A stretch of 64,000 nucleotides of DNA. Origin: a bacterium (lineage in GTDB: Bacteria; Bacillota; Bacilli; Lactobacillales; Streptococcaceae). Below the pieces are notes generated by a model. That model ran no database searches, was not told the origin of the DNA, and saw nothing but the letters and a program-made list of their open reading frames with translations. The position numbers were made by a program, and so were the translations under genes. The stretch is taken from NCBI GenBank assembly GCA_905221095.1, contig CAJNBV010000004.1, forward strand, positions 98,540 through 162,539, written 5' to 3'. Shown here in pieces: positions 28,763 through 35,592 of this stretch (position 1 is the first letter of the stretch; each line of letters starts with the position of its first letter).

Positions 28763-29119
28763 ATGAATAAGAAATCCTTTTTTATCATCTGTTCTACGTT
28801 GATTATAGCATCGAATCTTCTCATGATTTCCGTGGTGAACAAGGGAGAAGAAACGGGGAGTAATCTGTTTGTGATTGCTATAGCCTGTGTTTTACTACCA
28901 GCCTTTTTATATGCGGTTGAAAATCAACTGACTTCAATGGTAAGAGTAGAATCAATACTCCTGATTCAGTTGACAGTTATATCCCTACTCCGTCTTATCA
29001 ATAGAATAGGGAGTACGCCTGAAATCCTCAACATTATCATTACCCTTATCGCTTTGGCAAGTGGGACAGCTGCTATCCTTGTTGCGATTATGAGAATATA
29101 TGAGAACATACGGAAGTGA
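28763..29119 (+). CDS. Small membrane protein in the blp locus, unknown
   Basis: A 118-residue protein with four hydrophobic segments (residues about 5-25, 33-51, 60-80, 87-108) and little else. A GAGGT site lies 8-9 bp before the ATG. It follows blpH by 88 bp in the place where blpC, blpB and blpA lie in pneumococcus. It has no double-glycine leader, so it is not a bacteriocin. It could be an immunity protein or the remains of a regulatory module; I do not recognise the family. Confidence 0.6.
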   Translation: MNKKSFFIICSTLIIASNLLMISVVNKGEETGSNLFVIAIACVLLPAFLYAVENQLTSMVRVESILLIQLTVISLLRLINRIGSTPEILNIIITLIALASGTAAILVAIMRIYENIRK

Positions 29120-29169
29120 GGGTGAGTAGTTTTCTATTTTGTATTTTCACATTGTCAAGTTCCCCCAGG

Positions 29170-29197
29170 GCAAGTATGTTTTTCATGCTTGCTTTTT
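29170..29197 (+). terminator. Terminator before the blp immunity cluster
   Basis: GCAAGTATG (29170-29178) pairs with CATGCTTGC (29184-29192), loop of five T, then TTTTT. It isolates the immunity promoter from blpSRH transcription. Confidence 0.8.
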
Positions 29198-29205
29198 AAA
29201 TTTTT

Positions 29206-29272
29206 ACAATTCAAGATGTTTTGATGACCATTTATGATTTGAGTGATCCAAGGATAAAATGAGTGCTATACT
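29206..29272 (+). promoter_or_regulatory. BlpR-dependent promoter of the immunity cluster
   Basis: ACAATTCAAG (29206-29215) and ACCATTTATG (29227-29236) are 21 bp apart. The extended -10 TGcTATACT has its hexamer at 29267-29272, 40 bp from the second repeat, the same geometry as the blpT promoter. Confidence 0.8.
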
Positions 29273-29318
29273 AGCAGTGTAGAGGTTCTTGCTCAACAAA
29301 GATTCAGGAGGAAATTTT

Positions 29319-29483
29319 ATGAAGAAAAATATACTTGTCATTTTCATCTTGTATCTAATCATGTCCATCTTTCTTTATCCGTTCAGGGAGAGTGCTTGGT
29401 ATCATCTATTTTATACCATAGCCTATATGATTGCGGTTATGATTTATCTTGCTTTAACTAAAAAGAAAGGAGCAAAGAAATGA
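29319..29483 (+). CDS. Small hydrophobic protein, first gene of the blp immunity cluster
   Basis: A 54-residue protein with two hydrophobic segments (about 4-20 and 27-45) and a Lys-rich end. CAGGAGGA lies 6 bp upstream of ATG 29319. It is directly downstream of the BlpR-type promoter and overlaps the next gene (ATGA). There is no double-glycine leader. Likely an immunity or immunity-accessory peptide by context only. Confidence 0.65.
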   Translation: MKKNILVIFILYLIMSIFLYPFRESAWYHLFYTIAYMIAVMIYLALTKKKGAKK

Positions 29484-29884
29484 AAACTTTTCTTGCTAAA
29501 AAACGGAACATCTTTCTTGCAAGATTGTTCCTAGGTCAGTTGCCCTTACTTGTCTCTACTTATCTATTTCTATCTCGTCAGTTTTTAAATTTTTCCTTAG
29601 TTTTCCAATTTCTTTTAGTGGTTATTAACTTAGCTTCTATTTTGGTTACTGTTTACCTCACTAGGGAGATGAGGATAAGAGAGTTTGAAGATGATGATTT
29701 GGTTAGTCCTAGAACCAATCAACTCATGTATATTGGCTTGACAGGCTTTATGTCTATTATCTGTTTGTATAGAGGGATTACAGCAGGAGAATCCTATCAA
29801 CAACTAATCGCTTATATTGGTGCTATTCTCTGCTTGCTTATCATGCTTTTGCTCATTTGGGGTTTGAAGTATTATAAAAAGTAG
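29480..29884 (+). CDS. Immunity-type membrane protein of the blp locus (BlpX/Pnc-like)
   Basis: A 134-residue protein with four predicted membrane helices (about 13-31, 36-56, 77-94, 108-130) and a short cytoplasmic loop REMRIREFEDDDL. It is coupled to the small gene before it by ATGA. In pneumococcal blp loci a similar-sized membrane protein precedes blpY, so blpX is the probable counterpart, but I did not confirm this by alignment. Confidence 0.6.
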   Translation: MKTFLAKKRNIFLARLFLGQLPLLVSTYLFLSRQFLNFSLVFQFLLVVINLASILVTVYLTREMRIREFEDDDLVSPRTNQLMYIGLTGFMSIICLYRGITAGESYQQLIAYIGAILCLLIMLLLIWGLKYYKK

Positions 29885-29978
29885 GGAAGAACTTTCTTCT
29901 TAATCTGTGACTAGTCTATGGTCTGGCAAGAGGAGGTATTAGGCTAGCTACTGTCTTGTAGATAGTAGGAGGTTTTCT

Positions 29979-30668
29979 ATGAAAAAACACGCTATTCTTT
30001 TCAAAACGAGTGCCATTCTTTCTTATTTGTTTTTGTTTTTTGGCTTGTTTTGGACAACCCAATTTTGGAGCAATTATTGGGAGTTCTCGTCTTGGGTAGG
30101 AAATCTTATCTGGATCCGAAACATCATCAGCCTTCTCTTTATCGGCTTGATGATTTGGATTTTGGTTAGGTCGGGTCATGCTTTTCTCTTTCGTATTCCT
30201 AGGAAAAAGTGGTTGAGCTATTCTGTTCTGACGGTATTAGCAGCCGTTGTGCTTATCTGCTTTAACTATCTGACAGCTAAACACGTTCAGGGGACCAATG
30301 AAGGTTGGAATTTGTTTATTGCCTATAGTGAGACAAATTTTGCGGAGTTTGGTGTTTATCTGACCTTAATCGTACTAGGACCTCTGATGGAAGAATTGGT
30401 ATGTAGGGGATTGCTTCAACATGCTTTCTTTAAGAATTCGAGGTGGGGGCTGGATCTTCTCTTTCCGTCATTCTTATTTGCCTTGCCCCACTTTTCTAGC
30501 TTACCAAGTCTCGCAGATATTTTTGTCTATACGGCAGTAGGCTGTCTATTTGCCTGTCTAACACGTTATACGAAGAGTATCTATCCTTCTTATTCGATTC
30601 ATATTGTTAATAATATCATCGCAAACTTACCATTTTTAGTTACTTTTCTACATAGGGTCTTGGGGTAA
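29979..30668 (+). CDS. blpY: CPBP (Abi) family membrane protease homologue, BlpY-like
   Basis: A 229-residue membrane protein with the CPBP/Abi motifs: EELVCRGLLQHAFF (motif 1, Glu pair and Arg about residues 137-150), FALPHFSS (motif 2 His) and a later SIHIVNNI (motif 3 His/Asn). CPBP proteins relate to type II CAAX proteases; in blp loci they are tied to bacteriocin immunity. A GTAGGAGG site lies upstream. It is followed by blpZ-like and a second CPBP gene. Confidence 0.8.
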   Translation: MKKHAILFKTSAILSYLFLFFGLFWTTQFWSNYWEFSSWVGNLIWIRNIISLLFIGLMIWILVRSGHAFLFRIPRKKWLSYSVLTVLAAVVLICFNYLTAKHVQGTNEGWNLFIAYSETNFAEFGVYLTLIVLGPLMEELVCRGLLQHAFFKNSRWGLDLLFPSFLFALPHFSSLPSLADIFVYTAVGCLFACLTRYTKSIYPSYSIHIVNNIIANLPFLVTFLHRVLG

Positions 30669-30709
30669 AAAACCAAAAGGCTTGCTTTTCAGCCATAGAG
30701 GAGGTCATC

Positions 30710-30958
30710 ATGTATAAACACTTATTTTTCCTAGATTCAAAAACCTTAGACTGGTTGACGCCCTATATTCTAGATTTGGCTTCTGACACCATTGCCTTCA
30801 ATGTTTTTGTGCTAACCTTTGTATCTGTTGTGGTCTTTTATTTCCTAAATCCCATGCTATCTTTAATAGCTATCTTCTTAGGGGGTGGTTATGTGATTGT
30901 ATTTTGGTTACTAAAATGGTTTGTTTTGGAAAGGCTAGAGTTAAAGGATGAGTTGTAG
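30710..30958 (+). CDS. blpZ: BlpZ-like small membrane protein
   Basis: An 82-residue protein with two strongly hydrophobic segments (about 28-45 and 47-70) and an acidic end. It lies between the two CPBP genes with its own GAGGAGG site, matching blpZ in pneumococcus in position and size. Role in immunity is assumed from context; biochemical function unknown. Confidence 0.7.
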   Translation: MYKHLFFLDSKTLDWLTPYILDLASDTIAFNVFVLTFVSVVVFYFLNPMLSLIAIFLGGGYVIVFWLLKWFVLERLELKDEL

Positions 30959-30984
30959 GGGAGTTTGTTGAGGAGGATAATTTT

Positions 30985-31596
30985 ATGGCCATTTTCAATA
31001 AATTTCATGCCTTTTGTTTTGGATTTTTAGTACTACTAATCGTCATTACAGTTCCTTATACGATTAACCATGGGGATTTTTTTCAAAATGAATCTGAATT
31101 GATTATTGTAAGTCTCCTAGTAACCTCGCTGAGTGTTGCTTATGCTAGAAAGTTTGAAATGATTTCTTTTGGGATGTTAAGCAAGAAAGAACTTTTACTT
31201 TTCATTGCAATCTTTCTTCTAAGTGTGCTTGAAACGCTGGTTTATATTCATTTCTTTGCTGTTTCTTCTGGCGCAGGAGTTCAACACTTGTCGGAAGTTA
31301 GCAGAGGAATTTCTCTGTCTTTGATTTTGACTTCCTCAGTTTTTGGCCCCATCCAGGAGGAACTCATTTTCAGAGGACTTCTTCAAGGTGCCGTTTTTGA
31401 CAATTCTTGGTTAGGGCTTGTGCTAACTTCCTCTCTTTTTTCTTTCATGCATGGACCTTCTAATGTCCCTTCGTTTATTTTTTATCTACTTGGGGGCTTG
31501 TTACTGGGCTTTGCTTATAAAAGGAGCCAAAACCTATGGGTTTCTACTCTAGTTCACATGTTTTACAATGCTTGGCCACTCTTATATTATTTATAA
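30985..31596 (+). CDS. pncP: CPBP (Abi) family membrane protease homologue, PncP-like
   Basis: A 203-residue membrane protein. CPBP motifs: EELIFRGLLQGAVF (Glu pair near residue 123), FSFMHGPSN (His near residue 154) and LVHMFYNAW near the end. These are the predicted metal and catalytic positions. It closes the blp locus before ccrZ, and a terminator follows. Likely an immunity or peptide-processing protein, by family and neighbourhood. Confidence 0.78.
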   Translation: MAIFNKFHAFCFGFLVLLIVITVPYTINHGDFFQNESELIIVSLLVTSLSVAYARKFEMISFGMLSKKELLLFIAIFLLSVLETLVYIHFFAVSSGAGVQHLSEVSRGISLSLILTSSVFGPIQEELIFRGLLQGAVFDNSWLGLVLTSSLFSFMHGPSNVPSFIFYLLGGLLLGFAYKRSQNLWVSTLVHMFYNAWPLLYYL

Positions 31597-31603
31597 AAAT
31601 TAT

Positions 31604-31640
31604 GAAAAGGTAAGCAGAAGACGGTGCTTGCCTTTTCTTT
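31604..31640 (+). terminator. Terminator of the blp immunity cluster
   Basis: GAAAAGGTAAGCA (31604-31616) pairs with TGCTTGCCTTTTC (one G-U) and continues into TTTC. Confidence 0.85.
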
Positions 31641-31698
31641 CTATAATGATACTCAAGCCAATCCAGAGGCTTTTCTTTGAGAATCAGGTGTGGACCGG

Positions 31699-31727
31699 TT
31701 GACGAATAGGCCAAAAACTAGTAGAAT
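31699..31727 (+). promoter_or_regulatory. Promoter of ccrZ-trmB
   Basis: TTGACG (31699-31704), 17-bp spacer, TAGAAT (31722-31727). Confidence 0.7.
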
Positions 31728-31756
31728 AGTAAGGAAACTTTATACGGAGGAAAGAA

Positions 31757-32551
31757 ATGGATTTGGGTGATAATGAGCTAACACTGACTCCCATACCTGG
31801 GAAAAGTGGCAAGGCTTATATGGGTAGCTATCCTGATGGGAAGCGCATCTTTGTAAAAATGAACACCTCTCCAATCCTACCTGGTCTAGCTAGAGAACAA
31901 ATTGCTCCACAATTATTATGGAGTCGCCGTTTGGCAGATGGGCGTGATATGTGTGCTCAAGAATGGTTGACAGGCAAGATATTGACCCCCTATGATATGA
32001 ATCGTAAGCAAATCGTCAATATTTTAACCCGCCTACATCGCTCACGTCCTTTGATGACACAGTTGAGTCGGTTGGGCTATGCCATGGAAACACCTGTAGA
32101 CTTACTACAGTCTTGGCAAGAAACGGCTCCAGATGCTTTGCGTAAAAATCATTTTATCAGTGAAGTGATGGCTGATTTACGTCAGACTATTCCAGGATTT
32201 AGAGAGGACTATGCGACCATTGTCCATGGAGATGTACGACATAGTAATTGGATTGAGACAGACAGTGGCTTGATTTATTTGGTAGATTGGGATTCGGTTC
32301 GCTTGACCGATCGCATGTTTGACGTGGCTCACATGCTCTGCCATTATATTCCAGAACATCAGTGGAAGGAATGGTTGACCTACTACGGTTACAAGTACAA
32401 TCAAACGGTATTAAATAAATTGTATTGGTACGGTCAATTGTCTTATTTGAGCCAGATTTCCAAGTATTATATGAACCAAGATTTAGAAAATGTCAATCGG
32501 GAGATCCATGGCTTGCGTCACTTCCGAGACAAGTATGGAAAGAGAAGATGA
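31757..32551 (+). CDS. ccrZ: Cell-cycle regulator CcrZ, phosphotransferase fold
   Basis: A 264-residue aminoglycoside-phosphotransferase/choline-kinase-like protein. The catalytic loop HGDVRHSNW (His-Gly-Asp about residues 158-160) and metal-binding VDWDSVRL are intact. In pneumococcus CcrZ localises with FtsZ at midcell and times replication initiation through DnaA; the B. subtilis homologue is YtmP. It is coupled to trmB by a four-base overlap, the same pairing as ytmP-ytmQ in Bacillus. Identification rests on this pairing and the kinase motifs. Confidence 0.88.
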   Translation: MDLGDNELTLTPIPGKSGKAYMGSYPDGKRIFVKMNTSPILPGLAREQIAPQLLWSRRLADGRDMCAQEWLTGKILTPYDMNRKQIVNILTRLHRSRPLMTQLSRLGYAMETPVDLLQSWQETAPDALRKNHFISEVMADLRQTIPGFREDYATIVHGDVRHSNWIETDSGLIYLVDWDSVRLTDRMFDVAHMLCHYIPEHQWKEWLTYYGYKYNQTVLNKLYWYGQLSYLSQISKYYMNQDLENVNREIHGLRHFRDKYGKRR

Positions 32552-33183
32552 GAGTTAGAAATCGTAAAGGGGCGACAGAATTACTAGAGGCAAATCCCCA
32601 GTATGTAGTCCTCAATCCCTTGGAAGCCAAGGGAAAATGGCGGGACTTGTTTGGAAATGATAATCCCATTCATGTGGAAGTAGGGAGTGGAAAGGGTGCC
32701 TTTGTTTCAGGTATGGCCAAACAAAACCCTGACATCAATTATATCGGGATTGATATTCAAAAGTCTGTTTTGAGCTACGCATTGGACAAGGTGCTTGAAG
32801 TTGGAGTTCCTAATATCAAGCTTTTGTGGGTAGATGGTTCTGACTTGACCGACTATTTTGAAGATGGTGAGATCGATCGTTTGTATCTGAACTTTTCAGA
32901 TCCATGGCCTAAAAAACGCCATGAAAAGCGTCGTTTGACCTACAAGACCTTCTTAGACACCTTCAAGCGTATCTTGCCTGAAAATGGAGAAATTCATTTC
33001 AAGACGGATAACCGTGGCTTGTTTGAGTACAGCCTAGTGAGCTTTTCTCAGTATGGCATGAAACTCAATGGTGTCTGGCTAGACTTACATGCCAGTGATT
33101 TTGAAGGCAATGTCATGACGGAATATGAGCAAAAATTCTCAAACAAGGGTCAAGTTATCTACCGAGTTGAGGCAGAATTTTAA
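32548..33183 (+). CDS. trmB: tRNA (guanine-N7)-methyltransferase
   Basis: Forms m7G at position 46 of tRNA. The 211-residue protein has the SAM-binding [10 protein letters not shown] (about residues 40-49), IGIDIQ, and the signature [16 protein letters not shown] (about 115-130). ATG 32548 overlaps the ccrZ stop and gives the normal length; frames opening earlier run through ccrZ. Confidence 0.96.
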   Translation: MRVRNRKGATELLEANPQYVVLNPLEAKGKWRDLFGNDNPIHVEVGSGKGAFVSGMAKQNPDINYIGIDIQKSVLSYALDKVLEVGVPNIKLLWVDGSDLTDYFEDGEIDRLYLNFSDPWPKKRHEKRRLTYKTFLDTFKRILPENGEIHFKTDNRGLFEYSLVSFSQYGMKLNGVWLDLHASDFEGNVMTEYEQKFSNKGQVIYRVEAEF

Positions 33184-33220
33184 GAAATAGCCTGAAATCA
33201 GGCTGTATAAGTGCTTTTGC

Positions 33221-33249
33221 TTTACATAAGTTGGCAAACGTGCTATACT
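33221..33249 (+). promoter_or_regulatory. Promoter of the rimP-nusA-infB operon
   Basis: TTTACA (33221-33226), 17-bp spacer, extended -10 TGcTATACT (hexamer 33244-33249). A GAGGCG/CGCCTC hairpin (about 33,272-33,295) lies in the leader before rimP. Confidence 0.75.
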
Positions 33250-33309
33250 AAGAGTAAGAATATGAGAAAGTGAGGCGGGGAAATATCTTCGCCTCTTGCT
33301 TATGAGGAG

Positions 33310-33789
33310 GTGGACGCAATCGCAACAATCGTAGAATTAGTCAGAGAAGTTGTAGAACCTGTCATCCAAGAGCCTTTCGAACTCGTGGATATCGAGTATG
33401 GAAAGATTGGCAGTGACATGATTCTCAGTATTTTTGTAGATAAACCTGAAGGAATTACCTTGAACGACACGGCAGACTTGACAGAAATTATCAGTCCTGT
33501 CCTAGACACCATCAAGCCAGATCCCTTCCCAGAACAATATTTCCTAGAAATCACCAGTCCAGGCTTGGAACGTCCTTTAAAAACCAAGGATGCCGTTGCT
33601 GGAGCGGTTGGGAAATACATCCATGTCGGGCTCTACCAAGCCATCGATAAGCAAAAGGTCTTTGAAGGAACCTTGGTGGCCTTCGAAGAGGACGAGTTGA
33701 CTATGGAATATATGGACAAGACGCGCAAGAAAACCGTCCAAATTCCATACAGTTTAGTATCAAAAGCACGTTTAGCAGTTAAATTATAG
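33310..33789 (+). CDS. rimP: Ribosome maturation factor RimP
   Basis: A 159-residue 30S assembly factor with the RimP core [22 protein letters not shown] split over residues 18-40 and [14 protein letters not shown]. The reading frame starts at GTG 33310, but the only good ribosome site, GAGGAGG, runs into that GTG with no spacing. The next codons contain ATC at 33319, 8 bp from the site, so the true start is uncertain. First gene of the classic rimP-nusA-ylxR-ylxQ-infB-rbfA translation/transcription operon. Confidence 0.93.
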   Translation: MDAIATIVELVREVVEPVIQEPFELVDIEYGKIGSDMILSIFVDKPEGITLNDTADLTEIISPVLDTIKPDPFPEQYFLEITSPGLERPLKTKDAVAGAVGKYIHVGLYQAIDKQKVFEGTLVAFEEDELTMEYMDKTRKKTVQIPYSLVSKARLAVKL

Positions 33790-33832
33790 AAAAAGAAAGG
33801 ATAGCTTTTGAGGATTCAAAAGTGAAGAAAAC

Positions 33833-34969
33833 ATGAGTAAAGAAATGCTAGAGGCCTTCCGCATTTTGGAAGAAGACAAGGGAATCAAAAAAGAAGATAT
33901 CATCGACGCAGTAGTAGAGTCGCTTCGTTCCGCTTATCGCAGACGCTATGGTCAATCAGACAGCGTAGCTATTGACTTCAACGAAAAAACAGGTGACTTT
34001 ACAGTCTATACTGTCCGTGAAGTTGTTGATGAAGTATTTGATAGCCGTTTGGAAATCAGCTTGAAAGATGCTCTTGCCATTAATTCAGCCTATGAACTTG
34101 GTGACAAGATCAAGTTTGAAGAAGCACCTGCTGAGTTTGGTCGTGTAGCAGCCCAATCTGCCAAGCAAACCATCATGGAAAAAATGCGCAAGCAAACACG
34201 TGCCATTACATACAATACTTACAAAGAACATGAACAAGAAATCATGTCTGGTACTGTAGAACGCTTTGACAACCGCTTTATTTATGTCAACCTTGGCAGC
34301 ATCGAAGCTCAATTGTCAAAACAAGACCAAATCCCTGGAGAAGTCTTTGCTTCCCATGATCGTATCGAAGTCTATGTTTACAAGGTTGAAGATAACCCTC
34401 GTGGTGTCAACGTCTTTGTAAGCCGTAGCCATCCAGAAATGATCAAACGCTTGATGGAGCAAGAAATTCCAGAAGTTTATGACGGAACAGTTGAAATCAT
34501 GAGCGTGGCTCGTGAAGCTGGTGACCGTACGAAGGTTGCCGTTCGTAGTCACAATCCAAACGTGGATGCTATCGGTACAATCGTTGGACGTGGTGGTGCT
34601 AATATCAAGAAGATTACGAGCAAATTCCACCCAGCTCGCTACGATGCTAAGAATGATCGCATGGTACCAATCGAAGAAAATATCGACGTTATCGAGTGGG
34701 TAGCAGATCCAGCTGAATTTATCTACAATGCCATCGCTCCTGCTGAAGTTGACCAAGTTATCTTTGACGAAAACGACAGCAAACGTGCCTTGGTGGTTGT
34801 TCCTGATAATAAGCTTTCTCTTGCCATCGGTCGTCGTGGGCAAAACGTTCGTTTGGCAGCTCACTTGACTGGTTACCGTATCGATATCAAGTCTGCTAGT
34901 GAATTTGAAGCCATGGAAGACGCTGCTCCAGTAGATTTGGAAGCAGAAAACGATACTGTAGAAGAATAA
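33833..34969 (+). CDS. nusA: Transcription termination/antitermination protein NusA
   Basis: Binds RNA polymerase and nascent RNA to control pausing and termination. The 378-residue protein has the N-terminal polymerase-binding domain (residues 1-125), S1 domain (GTVERFDNRFIYVNLG, about 138-153), and two KH domains (GTIVGRGGANIKKI and LSLAIGRRGQNVRLA). It lacks the C-terminal acidic repeats of E. coli NusA, as expected in Firmicutes. The ribosome site is weak (GTGAAG). Confidence 0.97.
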   Translation: MSKEMLEAFRILEEDKGIKKEDIIDAVVESLRSAYRRRYGQSDSVAIDFNEKTGDFTVYTVREVVDEVFDSRLEISLKDALAINSAYELGDKIKFEEAPAEFGRVAAQSAKQTIMEKMRKQTRAITYNTYKEHEQEIMSGTVERFDNRFIYVNLGSIEAQLSKQDQIPGEVFASHDRIEVYVYKVEDNPRGVNVFVSRSHPEMIKRLMEQEIPEVYDGTVEIMSVAREAGDRTKVAVRSHNPNVDAIGTIVGRGGANIKKITSKFHPARYDAKNDRMVPIEENIDVIEWVADPAEFIYNAIAPAEVDQVIFDENDSKRALVVVPDNKLSLAIGRRGQNVRLAAHLTGYRIDIKSASEFEAMEDAAPVDLEAENDTVEE

Positions 34970-34990
34970 AAGCTGCTAGAGGAGGGAAAG

Positions 34991-35284
34991 ATGAAAACGA
35001 GAAAAATCCCTTTGCGCAAGTCTGTTGTCTCTAATGAAGTGATTGATAAGCGTGATTTGCTCCGCATTGTCAAGAACAAGGAAGGACAAGTCTTTATCGA
35101 TCCTACAGGCAAGGCCAATGGCCGCGGCGCTTATATCAAGCTAGACAATGCAGAGGCCCTAGAGGCGAAAAAGAAGAAGGTCTTTAACCGCAGCTTTAAT
35201 ATGGAAGTTGAAGAAAGCTTTTATGACGAGTTGATCGCTTATGTGGATCACAAAGTGAAAAGAAGAGAGTTAGGACTTGAATAA
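34991..35284 (+). CDS. rnpM: YlxR/RnpM family RNA-binding protein
   Basis: A 97-residue basic protein with the YlxR signature IPLRKSVVSNEVIDKRDLLR and DPTGKANGRGAYI (GRGAY motif about residues 42-46). The B. subtilis protein binds RNase P RNA and modulates its activity (RnpM). It lies between nusA and the L7Ae-like gene and overlaps the latter by 8 bp. Confidence 0.92.
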   Translation: MKTRKIPLRKSVVSNEVIDKRDLLRIVKNKEGQVFIDPTGKANGRGAYIKLDNAEALEAKKKKVFNRSFNMEVEESFYDELIAYVDHKVKRRELGLE

Positions 35285-35576
35285 GCAAAAGATAAGCAAT
35301 CTCTTGGGACTTGCTCAGCGAGCAGGGCGGATCATATCGGGTGAAGAATTGGTGGTCAAGGCCATTCAAGACGGCAAGGCCAAGTTGATCTTTCTAGCCC
35401 ATGATGCTGGACCCAATCTGACCAAGAAGATCCAAGATAAAAGTCACTATTATCAAGTAGAAATTGTAACCGTGTTTTCAACACTGGAATTAAGCATAGC
35501 AGTCGGGAAATCGAGAAAGGTTTTGGCTGTAACAGATGCTGGATTTACAAAGAAAATGAGGTCTCTTATGGAATAG
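35277..35576 (+). CDS. ylxQ: L7Ae-family ribosomal/RNA-binding protein YlxQ
   Basis: A 99-residue L7Ae/L30e-like protein that probably binds kink-turn [22 protein letters not shown] (residues 8-26) and [16 protein letters not shown] match the family. It begins with TTG at 35277, inside the end of rnpM. It is a regular member of nusA-infB operons. Confidence 0.9.
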   Translation: MNKQKISNLLGLAQRAGRIISGEELVVKAIQDGKAKLIFLAHDAGPNLTKKIQDKSHYYQVEIVTVFSTLELSIAVGKSRKVLAVTDAGFTKKMRSLME

Positions 35577-35592
35577 AAGAGGAGGACATGAT

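Noticed and set aside
28642..28842. A minus-strand 66-codon frame after blpH considered as a blpC candidate
   Set aside because: It lacks a double-glycine leader, is too long for BlpC and overlaps the end of blpH and the start of the next gene.
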